A stretch of 6,392 nt of DNA from Spirosoma sp. (GTDB lineage Bacteria; Bacteroidota; Bacteroidia; Cytophagales; Spirosomataceae). Shown piece after piece: positions 1 to 5,781 of this stretch. The stretch is taken from contig JANXVQ010000327.1 of assembly GCA_025351545.1 (NCBI GenBank), positions 1 to 6,392 of the forward strand, in the 5' to 3' direction. Each line of letters begins with the position of its first letter. The stretch's first letter is position 1. Below the pieces are notes generated by a model that made no database searches, was not told the origin of the DNA, and was given only the letters and a program-made list of their open reading frames with translations. A program made the position numbers and the translations under genes.

Positions 1-529
1 GTTTTTTTGCTACATAAACGCGATGTTCCCATCCTCCGGCAAAATAAGCCAGGACCGCAAACAACAGGACACCTGTTGCTATCCAGATTGATTTTTCCCC
101 CTCCCAAATACCCAGTAGGCTAAGGACTCCAATTGGCACCATATTCCAACGCATTAGTCCTGAAAGACGCACCTGGTATGTTGCCATATCAAGAGCATGT
201 TTCAGTTCACCAAGCATAGAGCGATCAAACTTATTTTCATCTTTTAGTCTGCGAATTCGACTTGCTAAAACATATAAGGCAGTAGCAAACATCCAGGCCG
301 CCATCAGATACATAACCAGACTCTCCGGGTGCTTGAGAAAATTGAGCCCAAGCACAAAAATTCCGGCGCCAGCGTTCACAAAAATTAAAAGCAATTCACT
401 GAAATTAGTGATATGACTAGCCTGACTCTTTTTTGCCAGAATGCGATTGTGCAATGCGTGTTCATTGATAACCCAGAGTGGCTCATTCATCTGGGAGTTC
501 CATATTTTTTGTAGTTCATCAAATTCCAT
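1..529 (-). CDS. Four-helix membrane protein partner of ECF sigma factor (partial, 3' end missing)
   Basis: This ORF starts at ATG 529-527 and is open for 176 codons to the left edge, so its C-terminus is missing. The first 44 residues are soluble and polar (MEFDELQKIW start). Hydrophobic segments follow at about 45-64, 71-90, 130-142 and 148-165, with a charged loop at 91-129 (RIRRLKDENK). The start overlaps the end of the sigma factor gene by 11 nt (519-529), which implies translational coupling. I do not recognise a named family. Small membrane proteins directly downstream of ECF sigma genes are common in Bacteroidota and are often suspected to be anti-sigma factors. No zinc-binding HxxxCxxC anti-sigma motif or FecR-like feature is visible here, so that role is inferred from position only. 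Confidence 0.8.
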   Translation of the reverse strand, partial: MEFDELQKIWNSQMNEPLWVINEHALHNRILAKKSQASHITNFSELLLIFVNAGAGIFVLGLNFLKHPESLVMYLMAAWMFATALYVLASRIRRLKDENKFDRSMLGELKHALDMATYQVRLSGLMRWNMVPIGVLSLLGIWEGEKSIWIATGVLLFAVLAYFAGGWEHRVYVAKK

Positions 530-1031
530 GATAATCCTGTTGTTTAGATTTAGTGATAAGTTGTTTTTTGATTCGACTGATTTTTACCCCAACATTTGAT
601 TCTGAAATGCCCAGTATAGTAGCTATCTCTTTATAACTGAATCCATCCAGAAGTAATAGGGTAATGGAGCGATCAACTTCGTCGAGTTTATGAATTTCCT
701 CGTAGAGCCAGGTTAGACGTTCATCAATCGGAATGATTGTGTCCTGTAAGATAGCGGGTACGTTATCGAGTGTTTCTTGGGCAGCAGCATGTTTTCGCTC
801 TTTGCCAACCCATTTAATCGCCGTATTTAGCGCTATACGATACATCCAGGTGGTATTGGACGACTGTTGTTTGAAGGTGGGAATGGAATGCCATACTTGA
901 ATAATGATCTCCTGAAAAAGATCATCCTGATCCATAGCTGTCACTGCATATGCCCGAACTACTTTAAAGAGTAGGGCTTTATGCTGGCCAAGCCACTTGT
1001 CAAAAATATGGTTTTGTTCACTTTTAGTCAT
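519..1031 (-). CDS. ECF-type RNA polymerase sigma factor (sigma-70 family)
   Basis: The 170-residue product has the usual ECF length and two-domain layout. Sigma region 2 lies at about residues 14-80, with the acidic core-binding helix DQDDLFQEIIIQVW at 34-47 and the promoter-melting part TTWMYRIALNTAI at 60-72. Sigma region 4 lies at about 103-160, with the helix-turn-helix GFSYKEIATILGISESNVGVK at 130-150, which contacts the -35 region. There is no region 1.1 or 3, as expected for ECF factors. The start is ATG 1031-1029. No Shine-Dalgarno sequence precedes it, as is normal in Bacteroidota. The stop codon lies inside the beginning of the downstream membrane protein gene, so the two are probably made together and the membrane protein may control this factor. 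No TAnnTTTG element is visible in the 97 bp upstream. The target regulon cannot be read from the sequence. Confidence 0.93.
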   Translation of the reverse strand: MTKSEQNHIFDKWLGQHKALLFKVVRAYAVTAMDQDDLFQEIIIQVWHSIPTFKQQSSNTTWMYRIALNTAIKWVGKERKHAAAQETLDNVPAILQDTIIPIDERLTWLYEEIHKLDEVDRSITLLLLDGFSYKEIATILGISESNVGVKISRIKKQLITKSKQQDYHGI

Positions 1032-1128
1032 GCCCCATTTATTTACTCAATTAGTACTAATCTCGGACTGGATTATTACAAGAGAGAAAAAATAATCGGA
1101 GCAATTTTTACGATTTCCCTGATCGTTT

Positions 1129-2817
1129 CTACAATTCCCAGATTACCCGCACAACTTTGCCCCGCACGCCAATCGTTTGAAAAAACTCCAGCCAGTGCAA
1201 CTGCTGCGGCCCGAGGTGATCGGTTGGTGATTTGACCTCTACAAAATCGTAATTACCCTGTTCATTCCAGATGAGCAAGTCAGGAAAACCACGGGTGTGT
1301 TCGCGTACGTTACGAGCCATTTCGAGTAGAATCAACCGCAGTTGCTCAACGTCCAGCAACTCAATCATGCGCTGAACGATTGTCAACAACTCGTCTGACC
1401 AATCTACCAATACGTTCGTGATGCCGTATTTAGCATTGAACATCCGGCCCGTATGGCGTCGCCAGTCGTCTTTGGTCTCAAGTTCGACAAGGCGTTTTTT
1501 TAGTAGTTCTTCGCGTTTAAGGTAGAAATCGGGCAGGTAAAAATCCGACGGAGCCCGTTGCAACGGATGGTGAATAGCCGACACATTGGCGTCGTAAATA
1601 ATGTCCCAGAAAACCAGACCGAACAGGCCGCGCCAGGGGTAATTTTCCGTAAACGCTGCGTCGTAGTCCTGTTCCAGGTAATAATTCATCACGCCCGCTT
1701 CGACATGGTGACGGTAGGCCGCCGGAATATTAACGCTCTCGGCATCCGACAAAAATCGCGTTGTGGCTTTACGAGTGCGTTTTTTCTCACCCAGGCTCAA
1801 AATCTTCTCTCGAAAATCGTTGGCAAAATATCGCTCCTCAGCGTTCAGCGGCTTCACGGCGATCTCATCGCAAAGGGCAAGCGCTTCGTCAACAGATCCG
1901 TTTTTGAATAGCAAACGAACACGCCGTTCCCGTGCCGGAACCTGGTCTGAGAGTTCATAAACGGCCAATGCCTGTTCGGGCAGTTTTTGTCGTTCCAGAA
2001 AAGCCCCCACACGGCACACTAATTTCTGATACCCTGGAATCGCAATTTCGGTCAGTTCGGGGCGGGTTTCGTTCCAGTTCAGAAACCAATTATAAATATC
2101 ATCGGCGGGTGTTTCGGCTTCTTTGAGGTCATAGAATTCTTCGTTCGTCAACGAAATCAGCAACTTATCTTCCACCTCTTTACGAGTACGAAAACGGGCC
2201 GTCAGTTTGCTTTCGTCGTACCGCTCGAAGTTGACCATACCGAGGTCACGGACAACGAATTCGGTCATGCTGCTGCCCCGATTGCCAAAAAACAGGTATT
2301 TAACCATCATGCCTTCAGCCTCAAAGTTCATCTTTATCACTGTCTCGTGCGTGGTGAGACTCGTGACAACCTCGGCAAAATTGAGTTCGTGAAGCGCATA
2401 ACGAACCACACCTTCTTTCTTCTCTTTGGCTAATGGCTTGATTTCTTCCGGCTCAAGGGGTAATAAACTAAGCAGTTCAGGTTTTGTAAAAATACCCAGG
2501 GCAGCATCGCCCATAATTTCGTGGTGTGCCGATAGCCGTTCTACAAAGCCCGCTAGAATTAACTCGCCAACGGCTGCCGATAAGTCAGTTATTTCGCTAT
2601 ACTGTAGTTTGTTGATGCGAAAAAAGAGTCCTTTGCGGTTACTGAACCGTACGTATAAGCACTGAGCATCGAGGCTCAATCCCTCAAATCGGTGTAAAAA
2701 ATTCAGTTCGGCATCGTTTAACAGAGTGCCGTATAATCGGTTGACAAAGTCCAGCACATAGCGGAAATTGTCGAGGTAGTAACGGGGTGTTAGGATAATT
2801 TTCTGTCGTCCGACCAT
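1129..2817 (-). CDS. FAN1-type structure-specific nuclease with C-terminal VRR-NUC domain
   Basis: The protein has 562 residues when started at ATG 2817-2815. The open frame continues to a TTG at 2841, giving 570, but those eight extra residues (start FFCYLYS) look unlike a coding N-terminus. Residue numbers here use the 570 form. The C-terminus is a PD-(D/E)XK-fold VRR-NUC domain: GFPDLLIW with D521, then VEVK with E535 and K537, then PQQLHW at 545-550. Further upstream, E399 precedes GLFGLVFWDIIY (405-416), matching the conserved glutamate and FGLxFWD block of FAN1 proteins. The middle (about 270-350) is helical and repeat-like. The N-terminal part resembles the DNA-binding half of FAN1 enzymes. 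Characterised FAN1 proteins are 5' flap endo/exonucleases acting in interstrand crosslink repair; the bacterial Pseudomonas enzyme is of similar length. All four expected active-site residues are present, so it is probably active. The gene stands alone on its strand. Confidence 0.88.
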   Translation of the reverse strand: MVGRQKIILTPRYYLDNFRYVLDFVNRLYGTLLNDAELNFLHRFEGLSLDAQCLYVRFSNRKGLFFRINKLQYSEITDLSAAVGELILAGFVERLSAHHEIMGDAALGIFTKPELLSLLPLEPEEIKPLAKEKKEGVVRYALHELNFAEVVTSLTTHETVIKMNFEAEGMMVKYLFFGNRGSSMTEFVVRDLGMVNFERYDESKLTARFRTRKEVEDKLLISLTNEEFYDLKEAETPADDIYNWFLNWNETRPELTEIAIPGYQKLVCRVGAFLERQKLPEQALAVYELSDQVPARERRVRLLFKNGSVDEALALCDEIAVKPLNAEERYFANDFREKILSLGEKKRTRKATTRFLSDAESVNIPAAYRHHVEAGVMNYYLEQDYDAAFTENYPWRGLFGLVFWDIIYDANVSAIHHPLQRAPSDFYLPDFYLKREELLKKRLVELETKDDWRRHTGRMFNAKYGITNVLVDWSDELLTIVQRMIELLDVEQLRLILLEMARNVREHTRGFPDLLIWNEQGNYDFVEVKSPTDHLGPQQLHWLEFFQTIGVRGKVVRVIWEL

Positions 2818-2847
2818 GCTATATAAATAACAAAAAAACAATCGTTT
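2818..2847. promoter_or_regulatory. Very short AT-rich divergent intergenic region
   Basis: Only 30 bp separate the ATG of the FAN1-like gene (minus strand) from the ATG of the DUF2157-like gene (plus strand). The stretch is almost all A and T. It is too short to hold two complete promoters, so at least one promoter must overlap a coding region. No exact TAnnTTTG lies in it on either strand. The nearest match for the plus-strand gene is TAATTTTC at 2796-2803 (7 of 8), inside the nuclease 5' end. Confidence 0.35.
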
Positions 2848-3867
2848 ATGTCCCCAACAGATGTTCTGAATGAGTTAAGTAAACAAGCAATTTTGCCGCC
2901 TAAGCAGCAAGCCAAAATCGCTGAAACAGAGCGGAAAAAGCCTTTTTCGCTGCATTGGGAACTACGGTCGATGCTTTACATTGGCATTCTGTTAATGAGC
3001 TCGGGATTGGGGTTATTAGTTTACGATAATTTCGACAAAATTGGCCAGGGAGCCTTGTTATCGGCTATTGCTGCCGGATGTGTTGGTAGCTTTTATTTTG
3101 CATGGCGGTTTCGACCTGAATGGACACCGGCAGAAACCAAAAGCCAAGCGCGGCCCGGCCGGTCAACCTTTGGCGATTATGCGCTCATTCTGGCTTGTCT
3201 GCTATTTCTTACACTGGAAGGATATGCGCAATATGCCTATACCATTTTTGGGTCACGGTATGGCCTGGTTACGTTGTTACCGGCTGCGCTATTTTTGCCC
3301 CTCGCCTACCGATTCGACCATCGGGGCATTTTGAGTATGGCCTTAACTGCCCTGATTTCGTGGGTAGGCGTCACCGTTCGGCCACTCGAATTATATTTTA
3401 AAACCAACTTTTTTGAGCAGGAAACTGTCTTTTCTGCCATTGGACTGGCTCTGTTTCTTATTGGCGTAGCATTGGGACTGGAGCGGCAACGCATCAAACC
3501 GCATTTTACATATACGTATCTAACCATCGCGGGGAACTTGCTGATGATAGCCTTACTGGGGGGCTTATTCAACTTCGAAGGCCTTCGATTATGGTTTGCT
3601 CTGGGGTTGGCAGCGGCTTGTTTTATGTTTGACTATTATGCCCGCCGTAGTCGCCGACTTCGATCGACTACGGCGGTTGATGGATCATTTCTTTTTCTGC
3701 TGATGAGCACCGTTTATGGCTATATTGGCGTTACGTACCTATTTTTCCATTACCTACACCCCGACGACGGCATCTACTACTGGTACTTTATTGCGACGGG
3801 TATTGCGCTCGTTTATTACCTGATGAGCCAACTTCCTAAAGGCAACCGAACGAATGAAAGCGTATAA
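2848..3867 (+). CDS. DUF2157-like multi-spanning inner-membrane protein
   Basis: The product has 339 residues, with a short soluble N-terminus (about 1-40: helical, glutamine- and lysine-rich) followed by about ten hydrophobic segments. These lie near 42-59, 68-87, 109-131, 137-153, 160-178, 194-211, 222-241, 247-263, 280-302 and 309-326. A basic cytoplasmic-type loop (ARRSRRLRS, 265-273) separates segments eight and nine. The N-terminal helix followed by many membrane spans is typical of DUF2157 predicted membrane proteins, whose function is unknown. I assign the family from general layout, not a diagnostic motif. Its stop codon (TAA 3865-3867) lies beyond an ATG at 3854 that probably began the next gene, so the two were likely a coupled operon. 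The codons for the basic loop form a perfect inverted repeat, listed separately. Confidence 0.75.
   Translation: MSPTDVLNELSKQAILPPKQQAKIAETERKKPFSLHWELRSMLYIGILLMSSGLGLLVYDNFDKIGQGALLSAIAAGCVGSFYFAWRFRPEWTPAETKSQARPGRSTFGDYALILACLLFLTLEGYAQYAYTIFGSRYGLVTLLPAALFLPLAYRFDHRGILSMALTALISWVGVTVRPLELYFKTNFFEQETVFSAIGLALFLIGVALGLERQRIKPHFTYTYLTIAGNLLMIALLGGLFNFEGLRLWFALGLAAACFMFDYYARRSRRLRSTTAVDGSFLFLLMSTVYGYIGVTYLFFHYLHPDDGIYYWYFIATGIALVYYLMSQLPKGNRTNESV
3642..3676. repeat. Perfect 12-bp inverted repeat inside a coding region
   Basis: The arm CCGCCGTAGTCG (3642-3653) is matched by its exact reverse complement CGACTACGGCGG (3665-3676) across an 11-nt loop. It lies within the DUF2157-like gene over codons for the arginine/serine loop and would form a GC-rich hairpin in the mRNA. 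No T-run follows, so it is not a classical terminator. Confidence 0.7.
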
Positions 3868-3935
3868 TCAACAGTGGATTTTTAACCGCAAAATGCTCGC
3901 ACAAACAAACCGAGCGTTGGCACCGTCAGGGGCTC
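3854..3935 (+). other. Displaced N-terminal coding segment of the downstream membrane gene (apparent 1-nt frameshift)
   Basis: An ATG at 3854, overlapping the upstream stop by 14 nt, opens a frame reading MKAYNQQWIFNRKMLAQ and so on. It continues in that frame only to a TGA at 4007-4009. The main gene lies in the next frame, where the codons just before its GTG read WHRQGLV (3918-3938) and run straight into SDEQITAARKAYP. Joining the two frames near 3901-3917 gives one continuous, plausible soluble N-terminus. The A/C-rich stretch ACAAACAAACC at 3901-3911 is a likely slippage point: removing one base there restores the frame. It may be a true mutation, a sequencing error or, less likely, programmed frameshifting. 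Confidence 0.6.
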
Positions 3936-5048
3936 GTGTCCGACGAACAAATAACGGCTGCCAGAAAAGCGTATCCGGTGGGATTTCGGCAAACAAATGG
4001 GTTTCTTGAAATCGGCTTGTTTTTATTTACAACCGTTGCTATTCTGGCTTGTTACCTGCTGCCCGCCAGCATTTTGTCCGTTATATTAGACGATTCGAAT
4101 ACATATGGGCTATTCAATATAGTCTTTGGCATTGGTATCGGGATAATTGGACATTCACTCATTAACAGTCGATTTTTATTCCGTAACGGTATTGATAACG
4201 CATTTGTCGTTACGCTGACGGGCTTTTTGGCTTTCGGTTTCAACCAGTTTCTGCCGGACGACCTGTCGATTGCCATGCATTGTTTGTATACACTGCCGCT
4301 TTTGCTGCTGGTGCTGTGGTATTACGGCGACACGCTCATTGCTTTCTTCTGTCTTGCCGCTTTTTATACGTTCGTTTTTGATAGTTTGCTGAAGGTGAGT
4401 TGGGGGAAAGATGCGTTGCCTTTTGTGATGATGGCGGTTTCATTGGCGATATACATAGCTATGAAACAGATCATTAACCGAAACTCAAAACAAGTTTATT
4501 ACGCGGATGCGCTGAATTTGGCCCAATGGATATCGCTTATTATTCTGGCCGCCAGTGGCAATTATTTCGTGGTGCGCGAACTGAACGGCCTCCTGTTAGA
4601 ATCTATACCAGGTAGACCAATTACGAAAGATGCGCCCGAAATTGCATTACCAGCTTTGTTCTGGGTACTGACATTTGTGATTCCAGCTATTTATCTGTGG
4701 CAGGGTTTGACGAAGAAAAATCGGATGCTGATCATTCTTGGCTCACTGGGTATCATTGCCGCCTTTATGACAATACATGAGTATGTTATGTTGTTGCCGC
4801 TCAATGTTGCGCTCACCACTGGCGGCCTGGCACTGATTGGGTTTGCCATCATCGGAATTCGGTATTTAGCGACACCCCGGCACAACTTTACCGATATTCC
4901 AGACGACGATTCACCAAACGAAATGTTTATCAATATCGCCAGTATTGCGGCTGTTCAGGCAACCAGCGGATCACTTCACCCGCCCAAAGACAACCTCCAG
5001 TTTGGCGATGGCAATTTTGGTGGAGCCGGTAGCGAAGGGAAGTATTAA
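3936..5048 (+). CDS. Multi-spanning membrane protein, second of a tandem pair; N-terminus probably frameshifted
   Basis: The frame gives 370 residues from a GTG at 3936, the first usable start in this frame. The frame itself is open back to 3858 but has no other start. About nine or ten hydrophobic segments lie near 24-43, 56-77, 85-101, 112-129, 131-150, 161-178, 195-213, 238-255, 263-281 and 287-308. A soluble tail of about 60 residues follows, acidic at first (DIPDDDSPNEM) and ending in a glycine-rich patch (FGDGNFGGAGSEGKY). I do not recognise a characterised family. Its place after a DUF2157-like gene suggests a DUF4401-like or related partner, held weakly. The reading WHRQGLV just upstream of the GTG and the ATG-led segment at 3854 suggest the intact protein began there, about 27 residues longer, with translation coupled to the upstream gene. 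Confidence 0.78.
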   Translation: MSDEQITAARKAYPVGFRQTNGFLEIGLFLFTTVAILACYLLPASILSVILDDSNTYGLFNIVFGIGIGIIGHSLINSRFLFRNGIDNAFVVTLTGFLAFGFNQFLPDDLSIAMHCLYTLPLLLLVLWYYGDTLIAFFCLAAFYTFVFDSLLKVSWGKDALPFVMMAVSLAIYIAMKQIINRNSKQVYYADALNLAQWISLIILAASGNYFVVRELNGLLLESIPGRPITKDAPEIALPALFWVLTFVIPAIYLWQGLTKKNRMLIILGSLGIIAAFMTIHEYVMLLPLNVALTTGGLALIGFAIIGIRYLATPRHNFTDIPDDDSPNEMFINIASIAAVQATSGSLHPPKDNLQFGDGNFGGAGSEGKY

Positions 5049-5072
5049 TGTGTATAGAATTAACTATATTTG
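5045..5072 (+). promoter_or_regulatory. Predicted vapBC promoter (Bacteroidota -7 element)
   Basis: TATATTTG at 5065-5072 matches the Bacteroidota consensus TAnnTTTG exactly. A weak -33 candidate, TTA instead of TTG, lies at 5045-5047 with 17 nt between the two and overlaps the stop codon of the upstream gene. Transcription would begin near 5077, giving a leader of about 16 nt before the vapB ATG. Confidence 0.65.
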
Positions 5073-5095
5073 TGTATAGAACATAGAAAACTATG
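5049..5095. promoter_or_regulatory. Putative VapB/VapBC operator: phased half-site array over the promoter
   Basis: The 11-mer TGTGTATAGAA occurs twice, at 5049-5059 and 5071-5081, exactly 22 bp apart and on either side of the -7 element. Within it, TATAG (5053-5057) pairs with CTATA (5064-5068), and TATAG recurs at 5075-5079, so half-sites start every 11 bp. A further perfect inverted repeat, CATAG-AAAA-CTATG, spans 5082-5095 and covers the vapB start codon. Antitoxins with ribbon-helix-helix folds bind such repeated short sites to repress their own operon; binding here is inferred. Confidence 0.6.
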
Positions 5096-5308
5096 CGCAC
5101 GAATATTGATATAAGTGATGAACTGCTCCAGATCGCGATGGAAATTAGTAACGCAAAAACCAAAAAGGCGGTTGTAGAACTGGCTTTACAGGAATATATC
5201 AATATGATGCGTCGGAAGGATTTAGCATCATTATTTGGTCAAGTTGATTGGGAAGGCAACTTAAACCAAATACGAACAGAGACAACACTCAATGAATGGG
5301 ATCAATAA
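5093..5308 (+). CDS. vapB: VapB-family antitoxin (ribbon-helix-helix)
   Basis: The 71-residue product begins MRTNIDISDELLQIAMEIS, the usual opening of VapB antitoxins. Residues 1-38 form the DNA-binding half: a beta strand (RTNIDI) then two helices, the second containing TKKAVVELALQEYI at 23-36. This half should dimerise and bind the operator just upstream. Residues 42-71 (KDLASLFGQVDWEGNLNQI and onward) resemble the toxin-neutralising tail of this family, which wraps the PIN toxin and blocks its active site. The start at ATG 5093 is the only good one and sits in the CATAG/CTATG repeat. The gene ends inside the toxin gene (13-nt overlap), ensuring coupled production. Expected regulation is autorepression by the antitoxin-toxin complex. 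The gene appears more AT-rich than pgk, which fits an acquired module. Confidence 0.93.
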   Translation: MRTNIDISDELLQIAMEISNAKTKKAVVELALQEYINMMRRKDLASLFGQVDWEGNLNQIRTETTLNEWDQ

Positions 5309-5697
5309 TTGTCGATACGTCCATATGGATAGACTGTTTTCGGGGTATTCAAAATTCTCAAACTAGCTTGGTGGCGGAAGCGTTAACAGAAAAGGATTTG
5401 GTTTGTCTAACACCAACTATTTTACAGGAAGTTTTACAGGGCATACGGGATGATGACCAATTTGAACGAATTAAACGAAATTTATTAGCGTGTAAATTGC
5501 TGTTTATAAGCCCTGCCGATGCAGCCATAGAAGCTGCTAATATATACCGTATGCTTCGCAAAAAAGGCTTAACAATTCGAAAGCCTAACGACTGTCTCAT
5601 CGCTCATTACGCCATCTTCTTTGACATTCCGATGCTGCATAACGACATCGACTTCGACCAGATTGCTCGCTTTACGGCGCTTCGAATGGCTGTTTAG
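5296..5697 (+). CDS. vapC: VapC-family PIN-domain ribonuclease toxin
   Basis: The product has 133 residues, the normal size for a single PIN domain. The acidic residues that bind catalytic metal are all present: D7 in IIVDTSIWID, E45 in ILQEVLQGI, D99 in KPNDCLIAHYA, and D117 in LHNDIDFDQIA (D119 also nearby). VapC enzymes are metal-dependent endoribonucleases that cut specific RNAs, often tRNA or rRNA loops, and halt growth unless held by VapB. The target here cannot be told from sequence. The start is ATG 5296. A second ATG at 5292 is out of frame. The gene overlaps the antitoxin gene by 13 nt, so toxin translation depends on antitoxin translation. The reading frame is complete and no key residue is missing, so the module looks functional. 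Confidence 0.94.
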   Translation: MGSIIVDTSIWIDCFRGIQNSQTSLVAEALTEKDLVCLTPTILQEVLQGIRDDDQFERIKRNLLACKLLFISPADAAIEAANIYRMLRKKGLTIRKPNDCLIAHYAIFFDIPMLHNDIDFDQIARFTALRMAV

Positions 5698-5720
5698 TCG
5701 TGTCAACAATAAACTTCACG

Positions 5721-5750
5721 TTCGCATCTGACGAAAAACTGCTAAGTTTG
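5721..5750 (+). promoter_or_regulatory. Predicted pgk promoter
   Basis: TAAGTTTG at 5743-5750 is an exact match to the Bacteroidota -7 consensus TAnnTTTG. The best -33 candidate, TTC at 5721-5723, differs from TTG by one base, with a 19-nt spacer. Transcription would start near 5755, leaving a leader of about 27 nt. It lies wholly within the 84-bp gap after vapC, so pgk need not depend on read-through from the toxin operon. Confidence 0.65.
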
Positions 5751-5781
5751 GCCCTGCAAACCAACGACCATACGCAGTCGC

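Noticed and set aside
1110..1126. ACGAT-N7-ATCGT inverted repeat just after the nuclease stop, considered as a terminator
   Set aside because: The stem is only 5 bp and AT-rich, and no T-run follows on the minus strand, so it does not support a rho-independent terminator.
981..1235. 84-codon plus-strand open frame between the sigma factor and nuclease genes
   Set aside because: It overlaps the ends of both well-supported minus-strand genes, has no recognisable motif and looks like a shadow frame.
2768..2803. TTG (2768-2770) with TAATTTTC (2796-2803) as a promoter for the DUF2157-like gene
   Set aside because: The -7 match is 7 of 8 and the 25-nt spacer is longer than usual for Bacteroidota promoters; too weak to annotate.
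3172..3183. GDY residues in the DUF2157-like protein, considered as a GDYXXLXY family signature
   Set aside because: Only GDY matches; the rest of the motif is absent and the residues are part of a membrane segment start.
3575..3588. 14-bp perfect palindrome TCGAAGGCCTTCGA
   Set aside because: It lies inside coding sequence with no loop and no neighbouring repeats; chance or ordinary codon content explains it.
4930..5202. 90-codon minus-strand open frame across the vapBC promoter
   Set aside because: It is antisense to vapB and the membrane gene tail, has low-complexity content and no family resemblance.
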